From: Siansivirga zeaxanthinifaciens CC-SAMT-1
Lineage (GTDB): Bacteria; Bacteroidota; Bacteroidia; Flavobacteriales; Flavobacteriaceae
Length of the DNA stretch: 64,000 nt
Direction: 5' to 3'
Assembly: GCF_000941055.1 (NCBI RefSeq)
Contig: NZ_CP007202.1
Span: 1,918,001-1,982,000, forward strand
Shown: positions 36,983 to 45,612 of the stretch, piece after piece
Layout: the number at the start of each line of letters is the position of its first letter
How positions within the stretch are numbered: the stretch's first letter is position 1
Program-made: the position numbers and the translations under genes
The notes under the pieces: generated by a model
What the model was told of the DNA's origin: nothing
What the model saw: the letters and a program-made list of their open reading frames with translations, nothing else
Databases searched by the model: none

Positions 36983-37968
36983 ATATCAAGGAGGTTAGAA
37001 GTTACCGTTTCATTAAATCTTTTATGTATTTTAAACGGATAAATAAGATAATAATAACTAATTAAGCTTAAGGTAGAAATAATAATGCCAACCGACATCC
37101 AATGCGGCATCACGTTGGAATATCGGGTTATAAAACCTTCCAGAAAACCAGCCGAAAAGGTAAAAGGGAAGGTGCTTATTAAAATTTTAACGCCGGTTTT
37201 AGTGCCTTTTTTAAACGATTCGTATCGCGAATAAGTCGCAGGAAACAAAATGCTTGCCCCCAAAATAAGGCCGGCAGCAGCTTCTATAACAATGGCGAAA
37301 ATTTCCATAGACCCATGTATCCAGATACCGCGCACACTTTCCCAAAACACTTGTTTTTCGTAAAAAAAATACTGAAACGAGCCCAACATAATACAGTTTT
37401 TAAACAAAATGTAAATGGTGCCTATGCCACCAAAAACCCCTAAAATAAAGGCCATTATGCCTACTTTTAAATTGTTTACCGTAATACCAATAAAACTGCC
37501 CCAATTACTACCACTTTTATAAACAGCCACGGGGTCTCCAGCTTTAATATTTTCAAGAGACATATCTACATATTCATCACCTAAAATAGAGCGCACAAAC
37601 TCACCATCATTAGCAGCCGAGATAGCCCCAATAAAGGTAAAGGCAAAAAATATAATAAATGCTACGTATATAAATTGGCGATATTGGTAACAAATAAGCG
37701 GCACTTCTCTTTTCCAGAAATCAATAATTCGGTTGGTATCTTCCGTTTTGGTTTTGTAAATTTTTTGAAATGCCTTAGCAGCTAATTGATTTAAATAAAT
37801 AAGAACTTTACTCTTAGGATAATACGTTTGTGCGTATGCCAAATCATTTACAACCTGTATGTATTGCGAAGCCAGTTCGTCGGTATTTGTAATGGTATTA
37901 TTGGCGATGGCGTTTTCAAAACGCACCCATTTTTCTTTATTTTGCTTGATAAATGCAACTTCTCTCAT
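36979..37968 (-). CDS. SpoIIM-like (stage II sporulation protein M) membrane protein
   Basis: A 329-residue protein with a cytoplasmic helical N-terminal part (~1-100) and at least five hydrophobic helices. The motif GIWIHGSMEIFAIVIEAAAGL near residue 215 is the signature of the SpoIIM (DUF95) family. In non-sporulating bacteria this family occurs with MoxR, DUF58 and RDD genes and is not linked to sporulation. It is the first gene of the minus-strand operon, with its start only 24 bp from the start of the divergent RDD gene. Confidence 0.88.
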   Translation of the reverse strand: MREVAFIKQNKEKWVRFENAIANNTITNTDELASQYIQVVNDLAYAQTYYPKSKVLIYLNQLAAKAFQKIYKTKTEDTNRIIDFWKREVPLICYQYRQFIYVAFIIFFAFTFIGAISAANDGEFVRSILGDEYVDMSLENIKAGDPVAVYKSGSNWGSFIGITVNNLKVGIMAFILGVFGGIGTIYILFKNCIMLGSFQYFFYEKQVFWESVRGIWIHGSMEIFAIVIEAAAGLILGASILFPATYSRYESFKKGTKTGVKILISTFPFTFSAGFLEGFITRYSNVMPHWMSVGIIISTLSLISYYYLIYPFKIHKRFNETVTSNLLDI

Positions 37969-37992
37969 ATCTTTGATAAATTAAAATATAAA

Positions 37993-38712
37993 ATGTCAGA
38001 GTTACAAATTAATACTACGCAAAATGTTAAAATAAACTTCAACGCATCGGGAGCTGGCGAGCGCCTTCTGGCATTTATAATCGACTGGGCAATTAAAGTA
38101 GGTTATTTACTTGTTTTAAGCTATGTTTTCGATGCTTTTAGTAGCATGGATACCTGGTCGCTTATAGGTTTAAACACCCTTTTAAGTTTTCCAGTGATAT
38201 TTTATACTTTGGGTTTAGAGTTGTATTTTCAAGGACAAACCATAGGCAAAAAAGTGTTAAAAATTCGTGTAGTAAAAATAGATGGCTATCAAGCATCGCT
38301 GGCAGATTATGTGGTGCGTTGGTTTTTTAGAATTGCCGATGTTTATTTATTCGGACTCGGGTTTTTTGTCATGCTTTTCAATAAAAAAACACAAAGAATA
38401 GGCGATATGGCAGCCGGTACGGCCGTAATAAGTTTAAAAGAAAATGTAAACATTAACCACACCATCATCGAAAATTTAAAAGACGATTACAAACCAACCT
38501 ATCCTACTGTTATAAAACTTTCCGATAACGATGCCCGCATTATAAAAGATACCTTTACAGCAGCAAAAACCACAAAAGATTATAAAACCTTAATTAAACT
38601 AAGAAACAAAATAGTTGAAGTTGCCGGCATCAAAGAAGTCAAACAAAAAAACGATATCGATTTTATAGACGTCATTTTAAAAGATTACAATTATTACACG
38701 CAAAATATGTAA
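37993..38712 (+). CDS. RDD-family membrane protein
   Basis: A 239-residue protein from ATG 37993. An in-frame extension to 37828 runs through the divergent gene and is rejected. It has the RDD pattern: the Arg at GAGERLLAFIIDWAIK (first helix), then QTIGKKVLKIRVVK and DMAAGTAVI at the third. The cytoplasmic tail (~150-239) is charged. RDD proteins are predicted transporters or exporters and in this cluster are divergently paired with SpoIIM. The function here is unknown. Confidence 0.88.
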   Translation: MSELQINTTQNVKINFNASGAGERLLAFIIDWAIKVGYLLVLSYVFDAFSSMDTWSLIGLNTLLSFPVIFYTLGLELYFQGQTIGKKVLKIRVVKIDGYQASLADYVVRWFFRIADVYLFGLGFFVMLFNKKTQRIGDMAAGTAVISLKENVNINHTIIENLKDDYKPTYPTVIKLSDNDARIIKDTFTAAKTTKDYKTLIKLRNKIVEVAGIKEVKQKNDIDFIDVILKDYNYYTQNM

Positions 38713-38791
38713 CAAAGACAATTTTTAATTTGTAAAACATTAAAAATCATTGACTTATCAATTAAAAAAACCAGCTAAACCAAAGAAATTC

Positions 38792-39400
38792 ATGTTTTAT
38801 ATTATCGATATTTTAGGAACCATCTCCTTTGCCATTTCAGGCGTTTTAATTGCCATGGACAAAAAAATGGATGTTTTCGGTATTTTAATCATCGCCTTCG
38901 TAACAGCAGCTGGTGGCGGTACGTTGCGCGATTTACTGCTGGGAAACACGCCTGTGGGTTGGATGAAAGACATCACATTTGTATACCTAATTATCGCCTC
39001 AACCATCGTAGCAATTATTTTTAAAAGCAAATTAGGATACCTAAGAACCTCCTTATTTCTATTCGATACCATAGGCATCGGGCTCTACACCCTAATAGGT
39101 ATCGAAAAAGGCGTAAATGCAGGCATGCACCCCTTAATTTGTATCGCATTAGGCACCATAACCGCCAGTTTTGGAGGCGTTATTCGCGATATTTTATGCA
39201 ACGAAATCCCTATTATTTTCCGAAAAGAAATCTACGCAACCGCCTGTATTTTGGGTGGTTTCACCTATTTTCTACTAAGCGAACTTCCCATTCCTGGCAA
39301 CATCGTATTTTTATTTTCAGGCGCCATCGTAATCATAACCCGTTTGTTGGCCGTAAAATTCAAAATTGCCTTGCCAAGCCTCTATCCAGCCGAAAAATAA
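38792..39400 (+). CDS. TRIC-type trimeric cation channel (UPF0126/YicG family)
   Basis: About 202 residues with seven hydrophobic helices. I choose ATG 38792 because a TTG at 38750 only adds a Lys/Pro-rich extension. The duplicated family motif is visible as GGGTLRDLLLG (about residue 45) and GGVIRDILCNE (about residue 130). Bacterial TRIC proteins are monovalent-cation channels, and this family is also annotated UPF0126. It is 79 bp downstream of the RDD gene, on the same strand. Confidence 0.88.
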   Translation: MFYIIDILGTISFAISGVLIAMDKKMDVFGILIIAFVTAAGGGTLRDLLLGNTPVGWMKDITFVYLIIASTIVAIIFKSKLGYLRTSLFLFDTIGIGLYTLIGIEKGVNAGMHPLICIALGTITASFGGVIRDILCNEIPIIFRKEIYATACILGGFTYFLLSELPIPGNIVFLFSGAIVIITRLLAVKFKIALPSLYPAEK

Positions 39401-39409
39401 AAAGTATTT

Positions 39410-39471
39410 GGGCGTTCCCTTTCAGGTCGGGCTTTACGCGCTACACGGTAGCTTGCTTCAATCCCTAACGC
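39410..39471 (+). repeat. Dispersed intergenic repeat, copy B (62 bp)
   Basis: It starts GGGCGTTCCCTTTCAGGTCG and ends ATCCCTAACGC. It is identical over all 62 bases to copy D (58548-58609), which lies in the opposite orientation. It sits 9 bp past the TRIC gene stop in a convergent gap. Confidence 0.93.
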
Positions 39472-39510
39472 AACCATCAGCAAACTAAAAACACCATCTT
39501 AAGGACCGTG

Positions 39511-40215
39511 TTAGTCTATTATTTCAACGTTTCTTATGTAAACGTTTTTCACGGGCCAATCGCTATCGTCTGTTTCAACCGCAGCAATTTTATCAACCAC
39601 ATCCATGCCTTTAATAACTTTTCCAAAAATGGTATAATCGCCATCTAAAAAATGCGAACCGCCTTGTTGTTGCACAATAAAAAATTCATAGGGCGATGCC
39701 AATTTATGCGGATTGTCAATTTCGCTACTCGGCATAGAAATAACGCCGCGGTCATGTTTAAAACCACGCTTCGTATCGGCAGGCAACAAGTAACGACCAA
39801 TATGTAAACGCTTAGCACCCGTAGCTCTATCGTCGCCACTTCCGCCCTGAATCATAAAATTATTAATAACTCTGTAAAACTGGGAGCCGTTAAAATATTT
39901 CTGCTTGGTTAGAAAAATAAAATTGGCGCGGTGGTATTTCGTTTCATCAAATAATAAAATATCAATGGCTCCAAAATCTGTGGTAATGCGCACCTTGTTC
40001 TCGGTATTATGCTTCGCATATTCCTGAAAAAAGTACATCGAGTTCTCGTCGGTAAGTTTTGGGAACGCCCTTTCATTAGGCTCAGTTTCAACCGAATCTT
40101 CCACTTTTTTTACAACCGTTGTTTCTGTAGATTCTGTGTTTTTTTTCTTTTTAGATTGTTTATCTTCACAATTAAGAAATAAACAAAAAGCAAATAACAA
40201 CAAGATAACACGCAT
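39511..40215 (-). CDS. Cyclophilin-type peptidyl-prolyl isomerase, lipoprotein
   Basis: About 234 residues from ATG 40215, which gives a lipoprotein signal (LFLNCEDK). An ATG at 40248 would add eleven residues without need. After a charged linker, the cyclophilin fold runs from ~residue 80 to the end. The motifs include FYRVINNFMIQGGSGD, GVISMPSSE and FFIVQQQGGSHFLDGDYTIFGKV. It catalyses cis-trans isomerisation of proline peptide bonds, presumably in the periplasm or at the outer membrane. Its start codon is only 4 bp from that of the divergent Nudix gene. Confidence 0.9.
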   Translation of the reverse strand: MRVILLLFAFCLFLNCEDKQSKKKKNTESTETTVVKKVEDSVETEPNERAFPKLTDENSMYFFQEYAKHNTENKVRITTDFGAIDILLFDETKYHRANFIFLTKQKYFNGSQFYRVINNFMIQGGSGDDRATGAKRLHIGRYLLPADTKRGFKHDRGVISMPSSEIDNPHKLASPYEFFIVQQQGGSHFLDGDYTIFGKVIKGMDVVDKIAAVETDDSDWPVKNVYIRNVEIID

Positions 40216-40219
40216 AGAA

Positions 40220-40861
40220 ATGAATTTTGATGAATTTTTAATATCCATTTCAAAAGTAAAAAATATACCGCTACCAGCCGAAGCATCTCAATTTAAAATG
40301 GTACCTTTATTTAGGCAGGAACAATTAGAGCAGCAAAAAGAAAACATAAAAAAGGCTAAAAAAGCGGGCGTTATGGCCTTATTTTATCCAGACGAGCAAG
40401 CCAAAACGCATCTTGTTTTAATTTTACGTAAAACCTATAAAGGTGTGCATTCTGCCCAAGTTGGTTTTCCGGGCGGTAAGTTAGAACCCAACGATGCTTC
40501 ACTGGAAGCTGCTGCCGTTAGAGAAACGTTCGAAGAGATTGGAGTTCCCGAAAATAACATAGAAGTTATTCGTGCTTTAACCCAAGTTTATATTCCGCCA
40601 AGTAACTTTTATGTGTATCCTTTTTTAGGAATTACCAAAAAAACGCCCAAATTTATCAAGCAGGATAAAGAAGTAGAAGCGGTTATCGAGGTGCCTTTGC
40701 AACATTTTTTAAACGACAATAATGTTGTAATAGAAACTTTAAAAACATCGTATAGTGCTCAGGTTGAGGTGCCTGCTTTTAAATTAAACAACCATGTTGT
40801 CTGGGGCGCCACAGCCATGATGCTTAGCGAAATTAAAGACTTGCTAAAACAACTCATGTAA
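40220..40861 (+). CDS. CoA pyrophosphatase-type Nudix hydrolase
   Basis: About 213 residues from ATG 40220. An upstream in-frame start at 40136 would run through the divergent cyclophilin gene and is rejected. The Nudix box appears as GFPGGKLEPND followed by REtfEEIGV (RETFEEIGV). The preceding ILRKTYKGVHSAQVGF is the UPF0035-type extension seen in CoA-diphosphohydrolases. Such enzymes cleave CoA or its derivatives to 4'-phosphopantetheine and 3',5'-ADP. The acyltransferase gene follows after 54 bp. Confidence 0.9.
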   Translation: MNFDEFLISISKVKNIPLPAEASQFKMVPLFRQEQLEQQKENIKKAKKAGVMALFYPDEQAKTHLVLILRKTYKGVHSAQVGFPGGKLEPNDASLEAAAVRETFEEIGVPENNIEVIRALTQVYIPPSNFYVYPFLGITKKTPKFIKQDKEVEAVIEVPLQHFLNDNNVVIETLKTSYSAQVEVPAFKLNNHVVWGATAMMLSEIKDLLKQLM

Positions 40862-40875
40862 ATTAATAGATTTAT

Positions 40876-40883
40876 TACATTTG
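40876..40883 (+). promoter_or_regulatory. Candidate Bacteroidota -7 element upstream of plsC-like gene
   Basis: TACATTTG matches the Bacteroidota TAnnTTTG consensus and lies 32 bp before ATG 40916. No good -33 TTTG is seen at the usual spacing. Confidence 0.35.
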
Positions 40884-40915
40884 TACCAACTAACCAATTT
40901 TTTGAAGTGCGATTT

Positions 40916-41713
40916 ATGGGACTGTTTAAAAAAAATCCGTTTGGGCATATACTAATAGTTAAGAAATGGCTTATTAGAATTTTCGGCGCGCTAACACACA
41001 GGCGTTTTAGAGGATTTAATGAGTTACAAATTGAAGGCTCCGAAATAATTAAAGATTTACCCGATACCAACGTTCTTTTTATATCAAACCATCAAACCTA
41101 TTTTGCCGATGTTGTGGCTATGTTTCATGTGTTTAACGCCAGTTTAAGCGGTCGCACCGATTCTATAAAAAACATAGGTTACATCTGGAATCCGAAGCTA
41201 AACATTTATTATGTAGCAGCTAAAGAAACCATGAAAGCAGGTTTATTACCAAAAATTTTAGCATATATCGGGTCTATTAGCATCGAGCGTACCTGGAGAG
41301 CCGAAGGCCAAGATGTCAACCGCCAGGTAAAAATGAGTGATATTTCAAACATTGGTCGTGCCCTCGACGATGGTTGGGTTATTACCTTTCCGCAAGGTAC
41401 CACAACCCCTTTTAAACCCATTAGAAAAGGAACCGCACATATTATAAAACGATACAAACCTATTGTTGTACCCATTGTTATCGATGGTTTTAGACGCTCG
41501 TTCGATAAAAAAGGCCTGCGTGTTAAAAAGAAAAACATCTTGCAATCGATGGAGATTAAAGCGCCTTTAGAAATCGATTACGACAACGAAACCACAGAAG
41601 AAATCGTAAAAAAAATAGAATACGCCATCGAGCAACATCCTTCATTTTTAAAAGTAATTCCTCAGAAAGAACTAGAGGCTTTAGAAGCGTTGAATAAATT
41701 AAGAGAGTGGTAA
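40916..41713 (+). CDS. PlsC-like 1-acyl-sn-glycerol-3-phosphate acyltransferase
   Basis: About 265 residues from ATG 40916; a GTG at 40907 adds three residues. The acyltransferase motif I is SNHQTYFAD (NHx4D). Motif III, normally FPEGT, is FPQGTTTP, so the usual Glu is Gln. The family makes phosphatidic acid from lysophosphatidic acid, but this Gln form is a separate branch, so the acceptor is uncertain. RecQ follows after 24 bp in the same direction, probably by chance. Confidence 0.85.
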   Translation: MGLFKKNPFGHILIVKKWLIRIFGALTHRRFRGFNELQIEGSEIIKDLPDTNVLFISNHQTYFADVVAMFHVFNASLSGRTDSIKNIGYIWNPKLNIYYVAAKETMKAGLLPKILAYIGSISIERTWRAEGQDVNRQVKMSDISNIGRALDDGWVITFPQGTTTPFKPIRKGTAHIIKRYKPIVVPIVIDGFRRSFDKKGLRVKKKNILQSMEIKAPLEIDYDNETTEEIVKKIEYAIEQHPSFLKVIPQKELEALEALNKLREW

Positions 41714-41737
41714 TCCTTTCTATTTAGAAAAACTTTC

Positions 41738-43882
41738 ATGCAGGTAAATACCATCAAAGACCAAGTGTTTTTAAATTTAAAAAACTACTTTGGTTACGAT
41801 AGCTTTAGAGCCAATCAACAAGACATTGTTGAAACTGTGCTCCAAAAAAGAGACTGTTTGGTTATTATGCCAACGGGTGGTGGTAAATCTATTTGTTTTC
41901 AGCTTCCAGCTCTATCGTTTAAAGGTGTCACGCTGGTAATTTCGCCGCTTATTGCCTTAATGAAAGATCAGGTAGATGGACTTAATGCCAATGGTATCGC
42001 GGCCGCTTACTTTAATAGCAGTCAGAGTAGCGAACAGCAACTTGCCATTATAGAACGTGTGGTTCAGGCAGAAATAAAATTACTTTATGTGGCGCCAGAA
42101 AGCTTGGCATCGCTTCAAAATATACTTTCAGAAACCTATATAAGTTGTGTGGCTATCGACGAAGCTCATTGTATTTCGTCTTGGGGTCATGATTTTCGGC
42201 CTTCATATCAACAATTAGGATTTTTAAAAAAAACGCTTCCCAATATTCCCTTTATAGCACTTACGGCAACCGCCGATAAAGCCACACGAGAAGATATTAT
42301 TAAGCAGTTACATTTAGAAGATGCTAAAATATTTATAGCATCCTTCGACCGAAAAAATATTGCATTAGAAGTACGACCGGCTAATAACCGAATGGCACAA
42401 ATTATTAAGTTTATAAATGCCAGACCCAACCAATCGGGTATTATTTATTGCCTAAGCAGAAAAACCACCGAGCAGTTATCAAAAAAATTAAAAGCCAGTA
42501 AAATTCCTGCCGAAGCCTATCACGCCGGATTAAGTTTCGAAAAACGCTCTAAAGTTCAGGAGGCGTTTGTACACGATAAAATTCAAATTGTATGTGCGAC
42601 CATAGCCTTTGGGATGGGCATCGATAAATCGAATGTGCGCTGGGTAGTACATTATAATATGCCAAAAAATATTGAGGGTTACTACCAGGAAATTGGCCGT
42701 GCGGGTCGCGACGGACTAAAATCGCATGCTTTATTATTTCACAGTTATGCCGATGTTATTCAGTTGCAAAACTTCGCCAGTGGTGCAGCCAACGAAGCAG
42801 TTCAAATTTCGAAATTAGACCGCATGAAACAGTTTACAGAAGCCACATCCTGCCGCCGGAAAATTTTATTGAGTTATTTTGGCGAGCTATTGGGGTCTAA
42901 CTGCGGAAATTGCGATGTTTGTAAAAATCCGCCACAGTTTTTCGATGGGACTATTATTGCGCAAAAAATCCTATCGGCTATTTACCGTTTAAAGCAACAA
43001 GAAGCCATGGGAATGATTATCGATGTGTTGCGTGGTGCCCAAAACGCTACTACTATTTCGAAAGGCTACCAAGACCTTTCAACCTTCGGAATTGGTAAAG
43101 ACATCTCCTGGAAACATTGGCAACATTTTATTATTCAGCTTATAAATCAGGGGTTTTGCGAAATTGCCTTTCATAAAAATAACGCATTGCAACTCACCAA
43201 ATTTTCCAGTTATGTGTTGTTTAAAGGCGCTAAAGTGGCCCTTACCAAACCAGTAGAGATAAGCGAAATTAAACCGCTAGTTAAAGAGAAAAAATCCCGA
43301 GTAAAATCATCTGAAACAAACACAAAATCGGCCGCCAATAGTTTATTCGAGCGCCTCAAACAGTTGCGCTACAGAATAGCTTTAGAAGAAGGTATTCCTG
43401 CCTATTTAGTTTTTAGCGATGCCACTTTAAAAGAAATTGAACGCGAACGCCCGCTTAGCGAAAACGATTTTTTAAGTATTAGTGGAGTAGGGCAGCGTAA
43501 ACTGGAAGTTTATGGCGAGGAGTTTATGGCAGAAATTATGAATTTTATGGGTTCTAAAATTAAGAAACCCAAAAAAGAAGACACCTATACCGTAACCTAC
43601 AACCTCTACAAAACAGGCCTGTCTATAGAAGAAATAGCCGTACAACGCAAATTAAATACCACCACTATTTATTCGCATATCGCCAAATTATACAGCACCG
43701 GAAAGCAAATTAATTTATACGATTTTGTTTCCCCCAGCGATGTCGAAGCCGTAAAAAAAGCCAGAACCGTTTTAAATGCGCCAAAAACCTTAAAAGCCTA
43801 TTTCGAATATTTTAACGAGTCTATCGATTATTTTAAAATTCGACTGGCGTTAAGCATCATCGAAAAAGAAACTTCCAAATAA
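41738..43882 (+). CDS. recQ: ATP-dependent DNA helicase RecQ
   Basis: A 714-residue RecQ helicase. The Walker A is MPTGGGKS (about residue 47), the DEAH box is DEAHCISSWGHDF, and the aromatic-rich loop follows. The second RecA domain ends with HYNMPKNIEGYYQEIGRAGRDG. A four-Cys zinc site (C near CRRKI, then CGNCDVC) and the RQC winged helix follow, then an HRDC domain (~530-610) and a helix-turn-helix-like tail (~620-714) typical of Bacteroidota RecQ. It unwinds DNA 3'->5' in recombination and repair. The start ATG 41738 follows plsC by 24 bp. Confidence 0.95.
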   Translation: MQVNTIKDQVFLNLKNYFGYDSFRANQQDIVETVLQKRDCLVIMPTGGGKSICFQLPALSFKGVTLVISPLIALMKDQVDGLNANGIAAAYFNSSQSSEQQLAIIERVVQAEIKLLYVAPESLASLQNILSETYISCVAIDEAHCISSWGHDFRPSYQQLGFLKKTLPNIPFIALTATADKATREDIIKQLHLEDAKIFIASFDRKNIALEVRPANNRMAQIIKFINARPNQSGIIYCLSRKTTEQLSKKLKASKIPAEAYHAGLSFEKRSKVQEAFVHDKIQIVCATIAFGMGIDKSNVRWVVHYNMPKNIEGYYQEIGRAGRDGLKSHALLFHSYADVIQLQNFASGAANEAVQISKLDRMKQFTEATSCRRKILLSYFGELLGSNCGNCDVCKNPPQFFDGTIIAQKILSAIYRLKQQEAMGMIIDVLRGAQNATTISKGYQDLSTFGIGKDISWKHWQHFIIQLINQGFCEIAFHKNNALQLTKFSSYVLFKGAKVALTKPVEISEIKPLVKEKKSRVKSSETNTKSAANSLFERLKQLRYRIALEEGIPAYLVFSDATLKEIERERPLSENDFLSISGVGQRKLEVYGEEFMAEIMNFMGSKIKKPKKEDTYTVTYNLYKTGLSIEEIAVQRKLNTTTIYSHIAKLYSTGKQINLYDFVSPSDVEAVKKARTVLNAPKTLKAYFEYFNESIDYFKIRLALSIIEKETSK

Positions 43883-44021
43883 GTAGCGCTTGCACAGCAA
43901 GAAAATAATTCAGTAGAAATTAAGAAGAGCTGTTTTAAATCATGTTATATCGGTAACACCTTGTGTGTAGTTCTAAAAATTTTCGTTATTTTTATAAGGT
44001 ATAATTAAAAATGTAAAAATT

Positions 44022-44648
44022 ATGATAAGAATATGTATTGCTTTTGTTTTATGCGGCATGCTTGTAACGTCTTGTAAAGACAAAAAAGAAGCGGCTGTAG
44101 AAGAAGAAACTGTTGTAGAAGAGGTTATGGAAACTCCACAGGAAGTTGCCGAAGAACCTGCAGCAGACCAAACCTATTATGTGCCACAAAGCGTTAACGA
44201 CGATTTAGCAGAAAAATTAAAAACCTACATTACCACTTCGTATGTAGCTAAAGCCGATTTAGACCTTTTAACCGAAAACGACAGACAATTTCAGTTTTAC
44301 CAGATAGACCTTAATAACGACGGACAAAAAGAAGTGATTATTAATTTCATGACACCCTATTTTTGTGGCTCTGGCGGTTGCTCGATGGTCTTGTTAAGCA
44401 GCGACCTTAAACCCATCACTAAATTTACTGTAACCAGAACACCGTTATACGCCGAAAACGCTATGAAAAACGGATGGAAAGTTATTTTAACTCGCTCTCA
44501 AGGCGAATTAAAAGAGTTGGTTTACAATGGTAGCACCTACCCATCAAACCCATCGATGGTTAAAAAAGCACCTTACGATGCGCCAAGCGGTGAAGCCGAA
44601 ATAATGTTCGACGAGAACTTTAGTAACGCCAAAACCTATAAATTCTAA
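44022..44648 (+). CDS. Acidic lipoprotein of unknown function
   Basis: A 208-residue lipoprotein (lipid Cys18, VTSCKD) with a Glu-rich linker (~22-50) followed by a compact domain. The domain contains DLNNDGQKEVII, like an EF-hand or FG-GAP calcium loop, and FCGSGGCSMVLL, a Cys pair that may form a disulfide. I do not recognise a family. It is a single gene with a terminator 24 bp downstream. Confidence 0.75.
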   Translation: MIRICIAFVLCGMLVTSCKDKKEAAVEEETVVEEVMETPQEVAEEPAADQTYYVPQSVNDDLAEKLKTYITTSYVAKADLDLLTENDRQFQFYQIDLNNDGQKEVIINFMTPYFCGSGGCSMVLLSSDLKPITKFTVTRTPLYAENAMKNGWKVILTRSQGELKELVYNGSTYPSNPSMVKKAPYDAPSGEAEIMFDENFSNAKTYKF

Positions 44649-44670
44649 ACCGGAATTTACCAAAATAAAC

Positions 44671-44703
44671 AAAGCCGTAACTATCAAGTTTACGGCTTTT
44701 TTA
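44671..44703 (+). terminator. Rho-independent terminator after the acidic lipoprotein gene
   Basis: AAAGCCGTAA pairs with TTTACGGCTTT around an 8-base loop, followed by Ts. Confidence 0.85.
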
Positions 44704-44719
44704 ATGCCTTAAATTTTTT

Positions 44720-44829
44720 GGGCGTTCCCCTGCGGGTCGGGTTTTTCGCTATATCTTTTGCTAGGGTAGCATCCTGCAAAATACCATAAGTCGTTTATAG
44801 CAAAAGGATGCCGCTACAACCCCTAACGC
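44720..44829 (+). repeat. Dispersed intergenic repeat, copy C (110 bp, with extra central hairpin)
   Basis: It has the shared ends GGGCGTTCCCC and CCCTAACGC, but the centre is enlarged by a hairpin. TTTTGCTA (44756-44763) pairs with TAGCAAAA (44798-44805), and GTAGCATCCT pairs with AGGATG/GCTAC. It lies in the 330-bp gap before the parDE genes; 44830-44978 holds nothing else that I can identify. Confidence 0.85.
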
Positions 44830-44978
44830 AACCTAAAACAGTCATATAGGCCTCAGTGATTCGTAGTTGCGCAGTTTAGTACTTAGCTTTAAAGTATACA
44901 TCAAACTAAAAATCCGTGAGGATTTTCAGAATTAGACGTTAAAAACAATTACTTATTGCCTTTGTTGTGTGCAGTTTT

Positions 44979-45281
44979 TTATTTCAGTCGTTTTTTAATA
45001 TCCATCCTCTGATTTAAAATTCTAACAACTTCGACAATTTCATTTTCGACTTTTCTATAAAAAATTAGGTGCGATTTAATCTTCGTTACTCGATAGTTTT
45101 TTCGAGTTTGTTCAACCGATTTACCAATCAGATAGTTGTCCGCGATAAACTCAATCTCTCCGATTATCAAGTCGTAATATCTGTCTGCTTGTTCTTTAGA
45201 CCATTTATGAAAAGTATAAACCCAAATATCATTTAAATCATTAATGGCTTGTTTACTTATTCGATATTGGTTTTTACACAT
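44979..45281 (-). CDS. parE: ParE/RelE-superfamily toxin
   Basis: A 100-residue ParE-type toxin: YRISKQAINDLNDIWVYT at the start, AEQADRYYDLIIGEIEFIADN in the middle (KEQADRYYD), and HLIFYRKVENEIVEVVRILNQRMD at the end. Family members poison gyrase or cleave mRNA. It is translated with the antitoxin gene, which overlaps it by 25 bp, with the antitoxin first. Confidence 0.9.
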   Translation of the reverse strand: MCKNQYRISKQAINDLNDIWVYTFHKWSKEQADRYYDLIIGEIEFIADNYLIGKSVEQTRKNYRVTKIKSHLIFYRKVENEIVEVVRILNQRMDIKKRLK

Positions 45282-45520
45282 AAGTGTTGACGATGCAATT
45301 CAGTTAGATTTTGCTTCGGGTCAAAATTTTCAACAAATCCGCTATTTTCTCCAACTTCGAGAGCTTTAATTAGTTCTCTTTCTTTTTTTTCTTCACGTTC
45401 TAATAAACGCAATGCAGAACGAATAACTTCGCTAGCCGAACTATATCTCCCCGAATTGATTTCCTTCCTAATAAAATCCTCAAAATGATTTCCGAGCGAT
45501 ATTGATGTGTTTTTTCCCAT
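45257..45520 (-). CDS. parD: ParD-like antitoxin (CopG/RHH family)
   Basis: About 87 residues from ATG 45520 (MGKNTSISLGNHFEDFI); the longer in-frame start at 45586 is less likely. The N-terminal ribbon-helix-helix (TSISLGNHFEDFIRKEINSG, then ASEVIRSALRLLE) matches the ParD/CC2985 group. The C-terminal tail should wrap the toxin. RHH antitoxins repress their own promoter, so the complex is probably autoregulated. Confidence 0.9.
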   Translation of the reverse strand: MGKNTSISLGNHFEDFIRKEINSGRYSSASEVIRSALRLLEREEKKERELIKALEVGENSGFVENFDPKQNLTELHRQHLCVKTNIE

Positions 45521-45612
45521 TTTGACTATAATTTTACTCAAATATACCAAATCTTGGTAACGCAGCCAAATTGCAATTAACAACATTATAGTCTATATCT
45601 TCTAGCGTTGTA

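Noticed and set aside
37828..37992. N-terminal extension of the RDD protein
   Set aside because: It overlaps the divergent SpoIIM-like gene and has no family similarity; ATG 37993 starts the conserved part.
38750..38791. TTG start for the TRIC channel
   Set aside because: It only adds a Lys/Pro-rich stretch before the first helix; ATG 38792 starts the conserved part.
40136..40219. N-terminal extension of the Nudix protein
   Set aside because: It runs through the lipoprotein signal of the divergent cyclophilin gene; the conserved sequence starts at ATG 40220.
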